A stretch of DNA of 27,829 nt from SIG220 sp045615545 (GTDB lineage: Bacteria; Bacillota_I; Bacilli_A; RFN20; CAG-826). Below, one piece after another: positions 18,146 through 24,538 of this stretch. The notes beneath the pieces were generated by a model. It was given only the letters and a program-made list of their open reading frames with translations. It was not told where the DNA came from and searched no databases. Position 1 is the stretch's first letter; every line of letters begins with the position of its first letter. The stretch lies in NCBI GenBank assembly GCA_045615545.1, contig JAZLFA010000038.1, positions 1 to 27,829 on the forward strand. The letters run 5' to 3'. A program made the translations under genes and the position numbers.

Positions 18146-18742
18146 ATGAAATTATATTTTCTAAATATTAATTCTATTTCTATTAATGATATTGATAAGA
18201 TAAAAAAACTTTTTCCTTTACGCTATCAAAAATCATTAAAAATGAATGTTGAAAATGATAAATTACGTAGCTTAGGATCAACAATATTAATTAATAAAGC
18301 TTACCCAAATATAAATGAAGACAATCTATTTTATAATGAATGTGGTAAGCCACTAATTAAAGATGGGTATTTTAACATATCTCATGATGGTGATTATGTT
18401 ATTTTAGTTAGTGATAAAAATGAAGTAGGAATCGATATGATAAACATACGCGCGCGCGATTTTTCTTTTGTAAAAAAAGTTTTTACTCTTGATGAAATTA
18501 ATTATGCTAATGACGATATAAAAAAATGCTATGAAATATGGTGTAAAAAAGAAAGTGTTGTTAAGTTATTAGGAAAGGGAATTTCCTATCCTTTAGATAA
18601 AGTTAATACCTATGGATTTATAAAAGACAATTTTATTGTTATTGATAACACAAAAATATATAACAAAATAATCTATAAAGATGATTATGTTATTTCTATT
18701 TCAAGCTTTTATCCTATTAGTGAAAAATGCTTGCTATTGTAA
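18146..18742 (+). CDS. 4'-phosphopantetheinyl transferase, Sfp superfamily
   Basis: This is a 198-residue protein that would transfer phosphopantetheine from CoA to a carrier-protein serine. Sfp-type motifs are FNISHDGDYV (His80), GIDM with D97 as a metal ligand, and the WCKKESVVKLLGKG block (E136, K140). The second acidic residue of the GIDIE motif is Ile99 here, which occurs in part of the family. A TTG codon in frame at 18128 would add six residues, but ATG 18146 fits better, 1 nt behind the previous stop. No polyketide or peptide synthetase is visible, so the partner is probably the fatty-acid ACP elsewhere. Its stop lies within the likely -35 of the alaS leader. Confidence 0.8.
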   Translation: MKLYFLNINSISINDIDKIKKLFPLRYQKSLKMNVENDKLRSLGSTILINKAYPNINEDNLFYNECGKPLIKDGYFNISHDGDYVILVSDKNEVGIDMINIRARDFSFVKKVFTLDEINYANDDIKKCYEIWCKKESVVKLLGKGISYPLDKVNTYGFIKDNFIVIDNTKIYNKIIYKDDYVISISSFYPISEKCLLL

Positions 18743-18764
18743 TGACATTATAAATGTGTAAAAT
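18737..18764 (+). promoter_or_regulatory. Promoter of the alaS T-box transcript
   Basis: TTGTAA (18737-18742), a 16-nt spacer and TAAAAT (18759-18764). The predicted start near 18771 lies a few bases before Stem I of the T-box. Confidence 0.45.
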
Positions 18765-18778
18765 ATAGATAAATCGAT

Positions 18779-18979
18779 AAGAGAAAGAATTATTCATCTT
18801 CTTTAATAGCGATTGCCTAGCGGTGAAAAGGGCAAAAAGAAAGAATAAGGGCCACTCTCTTGCTAAGAGCGAAGTAATGTTCGACGTATGACTAACGTAA
18901 TAGTCTAAACAAGTGCTTATTACAAATAAGAAATAGGATGGTACCGCGGCGATGTTCGTTCCTAAAAAGGTACTTTTTT
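18779..18979 (+). promoter_or_regulatory. T-box riboswitch (tRNA-Ala), with antiterminator and terminator
   Basis: Stem I can be drawn completely: base AAGAGA (18779-18784) with TCTCTT (18856-18861); then TTATTC/GAATAA, TTCTTT/AAAGAA and an apical GCC/GGC stem. The specifier loop on the 3' side holds GCC (18851-18853), an alanine codon, followed by the usual purine A. The T-box sequence AGGATGGTACCGCGG is at 18935-18949. The antiterminator is AGGA/TCCT (18935-18938 with 18960-18963) plus GCG/CGT (18946-18948 with 18957-18959) around the seven-base bulge TGGTACC. TGGT matches a tRNA ending ACCA, as tRNA-Ala does. The competing terminator pairs GTACC (18941-18945) with GGTAC (18969-18973), followed by six T's (18974-18979). 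Uncharged tRNA-Ala should allow read-through into alaS. Confidence 0.93.
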
Positions 18980-18999
18980 ATATTTTTGGAGGAAAAATT

Positions 19000-21585
19000 A
19001 TGAAAAAACTCTCAAGTACAGAAATTAGACAAATGTGGTTGGATTTTTTTGCGAGTAAAGGACACCATGTTGAAAAAGGAGCTTCTTTAATTCCACACAA
19101 TGATCCAACTTTGTTATGGATTAATGCTGGGGTTGCAGCTTTAAAGAAATATTTTGATGGTAGTGAAATACCTCCTTCAAGAAGAATTACAAACGCTCAA
19201 AAGTGTATTCGTACGAATGATATTGAACACGTTGGTTTAACCGCTAGACATCATACATTCTTTGAAATGATGGGTAACTTCTCTATTGGTGATTATTTTA
19301 GAAAAGAAGTTATTGGTTGGGCTGTTGAACTTTTAACAAGTGAAAAATGGTTTGGTTTTCCTAAGGAAAAACTATACATAACCCATCATCCTGATGATTT
19401 AGATACAAAAAAATGTTGGATGGAAAATGGTATTTCTGAAGACCATTTAATTCCACTTGAAGGTAACTTCTGGGAAATTGGGGAAGGACCTTGTGGACCA
19501 GATACAGAAATATTCTTTGATCGTGGTGAAAAATTTGACCCAGATAATATCGGTATTAAACTTCTTAAAGAAGATATGGAAAATGATCGATATATTGAAA
19601 TTTGGAATATCGTCTTCTCTCAATTTAATAGTGAGCAAGGTAAAAAACGTAACGAATATAAGGAACTACCTAGTAAAAACATTGATACCGGTGCTGGACT
19701 TGAAAGATTTGTCTGTGTCATGCAAGGCACAAATACAAACTTCGAAACAGATTTATTCTGGCCAATTATTGAACATGTTTGTAAAATTAGTGGCCATAAA
19801 TATCAAGATAATGAAATGGCCTTTAGAGTCATCGCTGATCATATTAGAAGCTGTACATTCGCTCTTGCTGATGGTGCTAGTTTCTCTAATGAAGGTAGAG
19901 GCTACGTTTTACGTAGATTATTAAGAAGAGCTAGTAGATATGGAAAAGTTCTTGGTATACATAAACCATTCTTATCTTCTTTGGTGGATGATGTAGTTAA
20001 TATCATGAAAGACTATTATCCTTATCTACAAGAAAAGAAAGAATTTGTTAAGAAGGTAATTGAATCCGAAGAAATTAAATTCCTTAAAACATTAGAAAAC
20101 GGAGAAGAAATTCTTTTTAAGAAGATTAATGATAATAAGAGCCTTTCGGGAGAAGATATGTTCCTCTTATATGATACATTTGGCTTCCCTAAAGAACTCA
20201 CGATGGAAATATGCGATGAACATAATGTTAGTTATGATTTAGATAAATTTAACGAACTTATGAAAGCACAAAAGGAAAGAGCAAGAAATGCAAGAGGGGA
20301 TTTACAAAGCATGAATAAACAATCTGCTGATTTAATGGCCTTTAGTGAAAAAAGCGAATTCCTTTACGACATTATAGAATTAAAATCCAAAGTTATTGGT
20401 TTGTTTAAAGATGGCGTTAAAGTAGAAACATTGTCCGATAGCGGTGAAGTTATTTTAGATAAAACAACATTCTACGCTGAAAGCGGTGGTCAAATCGCTG
20501 ATATAGGTTCTTTAGAAAATAAAGATTTTGCTTGTAATGTTACTAATGTAATAAAAGCCCCAAATAAACAACATTTACATTTTGTTGAGGTTCTTTATGG
20601 TGAACTTAAAGTTGGTGACACAGTGCTCGTAAAAATTAATGTTCCACGTAGAATGGCGATAATGAGAAATCACTCAAGTGTCCATTTCTTACAAAAAGCA
20701 TTAACGGAAGTGCTTGGTGATCATATCGCTCAACATGGTAGCTATGTAAGCGACGAGTATATTCATTTTGACTTTAACCATTTCCAAAAAATGAGTGAAG
20801 AAGAAATTAGTGAAGTTGAAAGAATTGTTAATGGTTACATTAAACAAGCAATAAGTGAAGAAACTTTAGTACTTCCAATTGAAGAAGCTAAAAAGCTAGG
20901 AGCAAAAGCTTTATTTGATGATAAATATGGTGATGTAGTTAGAGTAGTCACCTTTGGTGAAGTAAGCAAAGAATTCTGTGGTGGAACCCATGTTAAGAAT
21001 TCACAAGATATTGGATGTTTCGCTATTGAATATGAAGAAAGTGTTGCTAGTGGAATACGCCGTATTCAAGCCAGAACCTCTTACGCAGCTTATGAATTAT
21101 TCAAAAAACGTGAAAATATGCTTAATTTAGTAAAGGTTAGTTTAGGAGCTTCAAGTTATCAAGAAGTAAATACAAGATTATCTTCATTATTAAATGAACA
21201 TAACGAACTAAAGAAAACTGTTGAGAAGTTAAATAGTAAACTCGCTAATGCTGAAGCAGGTAATATTACTAATGAAATCAAAGTTAAAGATGGTATTAAT
21301 GTATTAGTTAAATTTGTTAGTGGTGCTGATAGACAAGCAGTGATTGCATTAATTGACACACTTAAGAGTAAATATAGTGATTATGTATTCGCCCTTATTG
21401 GTGAAAATGGTTTACCAATTGTTGTTAGTGTTGGTGGAAATGCAAAAGGTAAATACCATGCTGGAAATATCGTAAGAAATATTGCTTCTATCTTAGAAGG
21501 TAGCGGTGGCGGAAGAGATGACTTCGCTTGTGGCGCTGGTAAAAATATTAACAAAGTTAATGATGCATTAAAGGTATTAGATTAA
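19000..21585 (+). CDS. alaS: Alanyl-tRNA synthetase
   Basis: This is an 861-residue class II synthetase. The catalytic core shows the conserved RHHTFFEMMGNFSIGDYF stretch. The editing domain has its zinc-binding HxxxH (H558, H562 in NHSSVH) and CxxxH (C660, H664 in CGGTH). A coiled coil (ELKKTVEKLNSKLANAE) leads to the C-terminal DHHA1 domain with GSGGGRDDFA. Although the frame is open from 18952, ATG 19000 is the start. GGAGG at 18988-18992 precedes it by 7 nt, and the upstream part lies inside the T-box terminator. Its stop shares a base with the ruvX ATG. Expression is controlled by the T-box. Confidence 0.97.
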   Translation: MKKLSSTEIRQMWLDFFASKGHHVEKGASLIPHNDPTLLWINAGVAALKKYFDGSEIPPSRRITNAQKCIRTNDIEHVGLTARHHTFFEMMGNFSIGDYFRKEVIGWAVELLTSEKWFGFPKEKLYITHHPDDLDTKKCWMENGISEDHLIPLEGNFWEIGEGPCGPDTEIFFDRGEKFDPDNIGIKLLKEDMENDRYIEIWNIVFSQFNSEQGKKRNEYKELPSKNIDTGAGLERFVCVMQGTNTNFETDLFWPIIEHVCKISGHKYQDNEMAFRVIADHIRSCTFALADGASFSNEGRGYVLRRLLRRASRYGKVLGIHKPFLSSLVDDVVNIMKDYYPYLQEKKEFVKKVIESEEIKFLKTLENGEEILFKKINDNKSLSGEDMFLLYDTFGFPKELTMEICDEHNVSYDLDKFNELMKAQKERARNARGDLQSMNKQSADLMAFSEKSEFLYDIIELKSKVIGLFKDGVKVETLSDSGEVILDKTTFYAESGGQIADIGSLENKDFACNVTNVIKAPNKQHLHFVEVLYGELKVGDTVLVKINVPRRMAIMRNHSSVHFLQKALTEVLGDHIAQHGSYVSDEYIHFDFNHFQKMSEEEISEVERIVNGYIKQAISEETLVLPIEEAKKLGAKALFDDKYGDVVRVVTFGEVSKEFCGGTHVKNSQDIGCFAIEYEESVASGIRRIQARTSYAAYELFKKRENMLNLVKVSLGASSYQEVNTRLSSLLNEHNELKKTVEKLNSKLANAEAGNITNEIKVKDGINVLVKFVSGADRQAVIALIDTLKSKYSDYVFALIGENGLPIVVSVGGNAKGKYHAGNIVRNIASILEGSGGGRDDFACGAGKNINKVNDALKVLD

Positions 21586-22013
21586 TGGAAAAAGCGATTG
21601 GACTTGATTTAGGAACAAAAACACTTGGTATTGCTTATAGTGATTATCTTGGTTTTGTTCATGGCTTAGAAACATTTAGATTCAAATCGTTAGATTTTGC
21701 TAGCGCGGTTAAACGTGTAGTGGAAGTTAGCAAAGAAAAAGGTATAACAACTCTAGCGCTTGGTTATCCTCTTCATTTAAATGGAACACCTAGCGAAATG
21801 AGCCAAAATGTTTTAAATTTTAAAACAAGTTTGCTTGAGGCTAACCCTAACTTTAAAATAGAATTAGTGGATGAACGTTTATCAAGCGTAACTGCTAATA
21901 ACACATTAAGTGAACTTAATGTTAATCATCAAACACGCAAAGATAAAGTTGATACTCTAGCAGCGTGTACAATCTTAGATACATATATAAGGAAGGTGAA
22001 TAACAATGGCTAA
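21585..22013 (+). CDS. ruvX: Putative pre-16S rRNA nuclease / Holliday junction resolvase (YqgF/RuvX)
   Basis: This is a 142-residue RNase H-fold protein of standard length. The acidic active-site residues are visible: D8 in GLDLGTKTLGIAYSD, E97 in VDERLSS, and D123 in KVDTLAA. Family members process the 5' end of pre-16S rRNA in E. coli and were also proposed as resolvases. The ATG overlaps the alaS stop (TAATG). In many Bacillota a small gene (IreB/yrzL) sits between alaS and yqgF. It is absent here. Confidence 0.93.
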   Translation: MEKAIGLDLGTKTLGIAYSDYLGFVHGLETFRFKSLDFASAVKRVVEVSKEKGITTLALGYPLHLNGTPSEMSQNVLNFKTSLLEANPNFKIELVDERLSSVTANNTLSELNVNHQTRKDKVDTLAACTILDTYIRKVNNNG

Positions 22014-22272
22014 AATAAAAGATAATCAATTAATATTATGTGATGACGATGGTAAAGAAATTGTTACCGAGGTTTTATTTACATACGAAAATGAGGAACG
22101 CGGTAAAAAATACGTCTTCTTTGTTGATCCAGAAAATGACGATAACGTTATTGCAATGATCTATACTGATGAGGGAGAACTATTCCCAATCGAAGATGAT
22201 GAAGAATTTGATGAAGTAGAAGAAGTATTTAATGCTTATCAAGAAGATCCAAAAATAGCGGAAATCAAATAA
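22006..22272 (+). CDS. yrzB: DUF1292 (YrzB family) acidic protein
   Basis: This is an 88-residue, strongly acidic protein with an EDDEEFDEVEEVF tail region, typical of the DUF1292/YrzB group. Its conserved neighbourhood after yqgF supports the call. The function is unknown. GGAAGGTGA before the ATG is a good ribosome site, and the gene overlaps ruvX by 8 nt. It is the last gene of the T-box transcript, since a strong hairpin terminator follows 18 nt later. Confidence 0.88.
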   Translation: MAKIKDNQLILCDDDGKEIVTEVLFTYENEERGKKYVFFVDPENDDNVIAMIYTDEGELFPIEDDEEFDEVEEVFNAYQEDPKIAEIK

Positions 22273-22287
22273 CATTAATTTACAATT

Positions 22288-22329
22288 AAAAAAAGGTGAT
22301 ATTCTACATTGAATGTCGCCTATTTTTTT
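22288..22329. terminator. Bidirectional intrinsic terminator after yrzB
   Basis: A 9-bp stem with two G-T pairs forms between 22295-22303 (GGTGATATT) and 22312-22320 (AATGTCGCC), with an 8-nt loop. It is followed by seven T's (22323-22329) and preceded by seven A's (22288-22294), so it also works on the minus strand. That suits the decayed minus-strand frame at 22347-22559. Confidence 0.85.
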
Positions 22330-22346
22330 AAATGTTTATTAGAAGA

Positions 22347-22559
22347 TTAGATCTTCTTTTTCTTTGCAACAATGAAGTAGATTAATGCCGCAATATCAGT
22401 TGATAAGCCAATGCCGCCAATAGTAGAAGCTATAGCAATTCCGGTTGCGGTACCTTAATCAACATAGCCGTTTTTTTTCGTTTCTTCTCCTCCGCATCTA
22501 GTGTATGGTATAAACTCAAGATTATAAAATATCAATGCACCATATTTAGCAACAATTTG
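22347..22559 (-). pseudogene. Decayed C-terminal end of a surface/membrane protein
   Basis: On the minus strand an open frame of 34 codons (from 22559) is followed, in the same frame, by a TAA at 22457-22455 and then 36 more codons to a final stop at 22349-22347. The second half is a glycine-rich hydrophobic stretch (IAIASTIGGIGLSTDIAALI, then YFIVA) ending in KKKKI, the layout of a C-terminal membrane anchor. Just before it is CGGEETKKNG, which recalls the KKxGCGG-type C-terminal tails of surface proteins in related gut Bacilli (from memory). No start codon or upstream part of a larger gene is present. Read as a remnant, its loss probably came before or with the arrival of the TA genes. It could also be chance, but the membrane-anchor composition argues against that. 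It fills most of the gene-free stretch 22330-22625. Confidence 0.4.
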
Positions 22560-22572
22560 TTATAAAAATAAC

Positions 22573-22665
22573 TAAAATCGAACGAATTTCCAATTAATAT
22601 TGGACACACTATTTAGAATGAATTATTGATATAAAGCGTACGAAAATATATAATAAAATCGAACG
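22573..22665 (+). repeat. Direct repeat TAAAATCGAACG upstream of the toxin-antitoxin genes
   Basis: The 12-mer TAAAATCGAACG occurs at 22573-22584 and again at 22654-22665, 81 bp apart. The second copy shares its first base with the -10 box and covers the transcript start and the ribosome site. A palindromic CGTACG lies at 22637-22642 in the promoter spacer, and CCAAT/ATTGG (22590-22603) is a further small inverted repeat. Such sites fit autoregulation by the antitoxin. Confidence 0.5.
22626..22654 (+). promoter_or_regulatory. Promoter of the toxin-antitoxin operon
   Basis: TTGATA (22626-22631), a 17-nt spacer and TATAAT (22649-22654). Transcript start is expected near 22661, giving a ~14-nt leader with GGAG (22665-22668) before the ATG at 22675. 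Confidence 0.65.
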
Positions 22666-22674
22666 GAGAATTAT

Positions 22675-22893
22675 ATGTGTACAATAACTGCTACAGAATT
22701 GAAAAGTAATTTAGGTAAATATATAGAATTATCTCAAAAAGAAGATATTTATATTACAAAAAATGGAAAGCCATATGCTAAATTAACTAGCGCAACTAAA
22801 AGTGCTTTTGATGATTTTATGTCTTTGGCGGGCATTTTTAAAGATAGTGAATTAACAATAGAAGATACTAGATTGGATAGATTAAAGAAATAA
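22675..22893 (+). CDS. Antitoxin, Phd/YefM family
   Basis: This is a 72-residue protein. The N-terminal half is a Phd/YefM DNA-binding fold: ITATELKSNLGKYIELSQ, then DIYITKNGKPYAKL, the typical helix followed by the beta-hairpin KNGKP signature. The C-terminal tail (about 45-72) would wrap and inhibit the toxin. It lies 1 nt before the PIN gene and behind a strong promoter with repeated operator-like sites. By family knowledge such antitoxins repress their own operon alone and with the toxin. Confidence 0.87.
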   Translation: MCTITATELKSNLGKYIELSQKEDIYITKNGKPYAKLTSATKSAFDDFMSLAGIFKDSELTIEDTRLDRLKK

Positions 22894-22894
22894 T

Positions 22895-23314
22895 ATGTAC
22901 ATCTTAATTGATACTTGTATATTTATGGATTTTTTGTTTGAAAGAGAACCTTATTTTAAAGATGCGAAGGATTTATTTAGTGCTATTTTACTTAATAAAA
23001 GCAAAATTTTTGTCGCACCAACAACTTTTAAAGATATCTATTATTTCGCTAATAAAATAAAAAAAGATCAAGTATATGCACAAAATATTATCGCAAAAAT
23101 TTATGGTATTTGTCATAAAGTATTAAGCATTACATCTGATGACACCATTAATGCCTTATTTGATAGTGGAGATTTTGAAGATAATCTGTTAATTGAAGCA
23201 AGCAAAAGAGAACTATTAGATGGAATTATCACTAGGAATATCAAAGATTTCCAAGGCCATAATTTTCATGCTTGGACGCCAAGAGAATTCATAAATATTA
23301 CAGCTAATTTATAA
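22895..23314 (+). CDS. PIN-domain toxin (VapC-like ribonuclease)
   Basis: This is a 139-residue PIN-fold protein. The N-terminal acidic residue is D6 (ILIDTC). The DFEDNLLIEA block (D93, E95, D96) and the IITRNIKDF motif (D118) are typical of PIN_3 proteins, which cleave RNA with bound metal. Pairing with a Phd/YefM antitoxin 1 nt upstream makes a type II toxin-antitoxin unit. The RNA target is unknown. Only a weak AAAGAAA stretch serves as a ribosome site, so its translation probably depends on the antitoxin. Its 3' end overlaps the convergent transporter gene by 11 nt. Confidence 0.83.
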   Translation: MYILIDTCIFMDFLFEREPYFKDAKDLFSAILLNKSKIFVAPTTFKDIYYFANKIKKDQVYAQNIIAKIYGICHKVLSITSDDTINALFDSGDFEDNLLIEASKRELLDGIITRNIKDFQGHNFHAWTPREFINITANL

Positions 23315-23879
23315 AAATAATTAAACCAAGTAAAGCGGATAGCCCAAGAAGCAATATTGGATTAACGCTTTTTTTGTTTATATATTTATATATAAACATA
23401 AATCCTAATATTATTAATAATAACGCTAGGCTTCTAATGTCAAAATTATAATCTTGATACAATGGTCCATTATTAAAGAATATTAGTTTGATAAACATTA
23501 TTATTACGGTCGAAAGAATTAACGATAATATTATTGGCTTTACCCCGTTAAGCGCGCCTTTAACATATTTATTTTGCATAAATTTGGTTAAAATCATCGC
23601 TAATATCAAAATGATAATAAAACTTGGAAGAATGACACCAATTGTCGCTAATGCAGCTCCACCTACTCCACCTACTTTAGAACCAACAAAAGTAGCTATA
23701 TTAATCGCAAATGGTCCTGGAGTCATTTCGCTTATTGCAATAAAATCAGTTAATTCGTTAGCAGTGGCCCAACCTTTAGATAAAACGTTTTCTTGAATTA
23801 ATGGAATCATCGCATATCCACCTCCAAAGGTGAATAAACCGATTAAAAAGAAAGTGTAAAATAGTTCAAAGAAAATCAT
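23304..23879 (-). CDS. Chromate transporter family protein, second (downstream) subunit
   Basis: This is a 191-residue multi-span membrane protein of the CHR family (PF02417), short-chain type. The signature LFTFGGGYAMIPLI is near the N-terminus, followed by EMTPGPFAINIATFVG, with four or more further hydrophobic spans. Short-chain members occur as adjacent pairs that act together (as ywrA/ywrB in B. subtilis). The pair may export chromate, but the natural substrate is often unclear. It starts with ATG overlapping the stop of the first gene by 4 nt. Confidence 0.85.
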   Translation of the reverse strand: MIFFELFYTFFLIGLFTFGGGYAMIPLIQENVLSKGWATANELTDFIAISEMTPGPFAINIATFVGSKVGGVGGAALATIGVILPSFIIILILAMILTKFMQNKYVKGALNGVKPIILSLILSTVIIMFIKLIFFNNGPLYQDYNFDIRSLALLLIILGFMFIYKYINKKSVNPILLLGLSALLGLIIFIN

Positions 23880-24464
23880 TTTACATCCTCCCTTTTATTT
23901 ATAAGAGTTAATACGATTCCAGTTAATAAACCCACACCAATAAAGGCGATAGAAATACAAGGAATTGTAATATTAAATAAACCTAATAAAAGCATACCAA
24001 TTATTCCGAGACAAAATAATATAATACTAACAAAGTTAGTAGGAACATCTTTTTTTATCTTAATAATCGCATTAATTAATAGAGCAATAACTGCAACTCG
24101 AATGCCTTGAAACATAGCGTTAATTGCCTTTATTTCAAGAGCTTGTTTATATACAAATGATAATAAAATTATGATGACAAAACTTGGCACTGCCAAACCT
24201 AAGGTTGCAAACATACTTCCCCATACGCCTGCTACTTTATATCCAACAAATGTAGCGGCATTAACCGCAATTGGTCCAGGAGTGGATTCACTTACTGCTA
24301 ATATATCTAAAAGTTCTGAATTTCTAATCCATTTTTTCTTTTCGACAACATCCTTTTCAATTAGTGGAATCATCGCGTAACCGCCGCCAAAGGTAAATGC
24401 ACCAATTTTTAAAAAGGTTAGAAATAAGGATATAACATCTAAAAATACACTTTTTTTTCTTCAC
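23876..24464 (-). CDS. Chromate transporter family protein, first subunit, with apparent frameshift at an A8 run
   Basis: The open frame from ATG 24373 encodes 165 residues and starts at MIPLIEKDVV, which is internal to the family. Upstream in the same frame the DNA still encodes the family N-terminus (FLTFLKIGAFTFGGGYAMIP), but the frame hits a TGA at 24463-24461 and has no ATG, GTG or TTG in between. A GTG at 24464, 7 nt behind a minus-strand TATAAT (24477-24472), starts MKKKK in another frame. Removing one A from the A8 run at 24458-24451 joins it to the full N-terminus. So either the run is a sequencing error, transcriptional slippage restores the frame, or the gene is newly broken. The rest, including STPGPIAVNAATFVGYK, is intact. 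Confidence 0.7.
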
Positions 24465-24471
24465 GGCAATT

Positions 24472-24477
24472 ATTATA
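24472..24477 (-). promoter_or_regulatory. -10 box of the chromate-transporter operon (leaderless-type start)
   Basis: Reading the minus strand, TATAAT occupies 24477-24472, and seven bases later is the GTG at 24464. There is no ribosome site. A convincing -35 is not visible. Confidence 0.45.
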
Positions 24478-24502
24478 TATCAACATATTATTGAAATTGT
24501 AT

Positions 24503-24531
24503 TTGAAAATACATTTCATAAGACTTACGAT
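24503..24531 (+). promoter_or_regulatory. Promoter of the ABC exporter (leaderless-type start)
   Basis: TTGAAA (24503-24508), exactly 17 nt, then TACGAT (24526-24531). The ATG at 24539 comes 7 nt after the -10 box, where transcription is expected to begin. Confidence 0.55.
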
Positions 24532-24538
24532 ATTTTTA

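Noticed and set aside
18952..18999. Upstream extension of the alaS frame
   Set aside because: It lies inside the T-box antiterminator and terminator. GGAGG 7 nt before ATG 19000 settles the start.
23488..23796. 102-codon plus-strand open frame
   Set aside because: It is antisense to a well-supported transporter gene and has no ribosome site. Its composition simply mirrors the membrane protein on the other strand.
22675..24464. TA pair plus chromate transporters as one mobile island or defence system
   Set aside because: There are no integrase, insertion-sequence ends, target duplication or defence genes. The two units are convergent and independently promoted, and both families are common chromosomal genes.
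24491..24538. Upstream extension of the ABC exporter frame
   Set aside because: It runs through a good TTGAAA-17-TACGAT promoter, and the family N-terminus fits ATG 24539.
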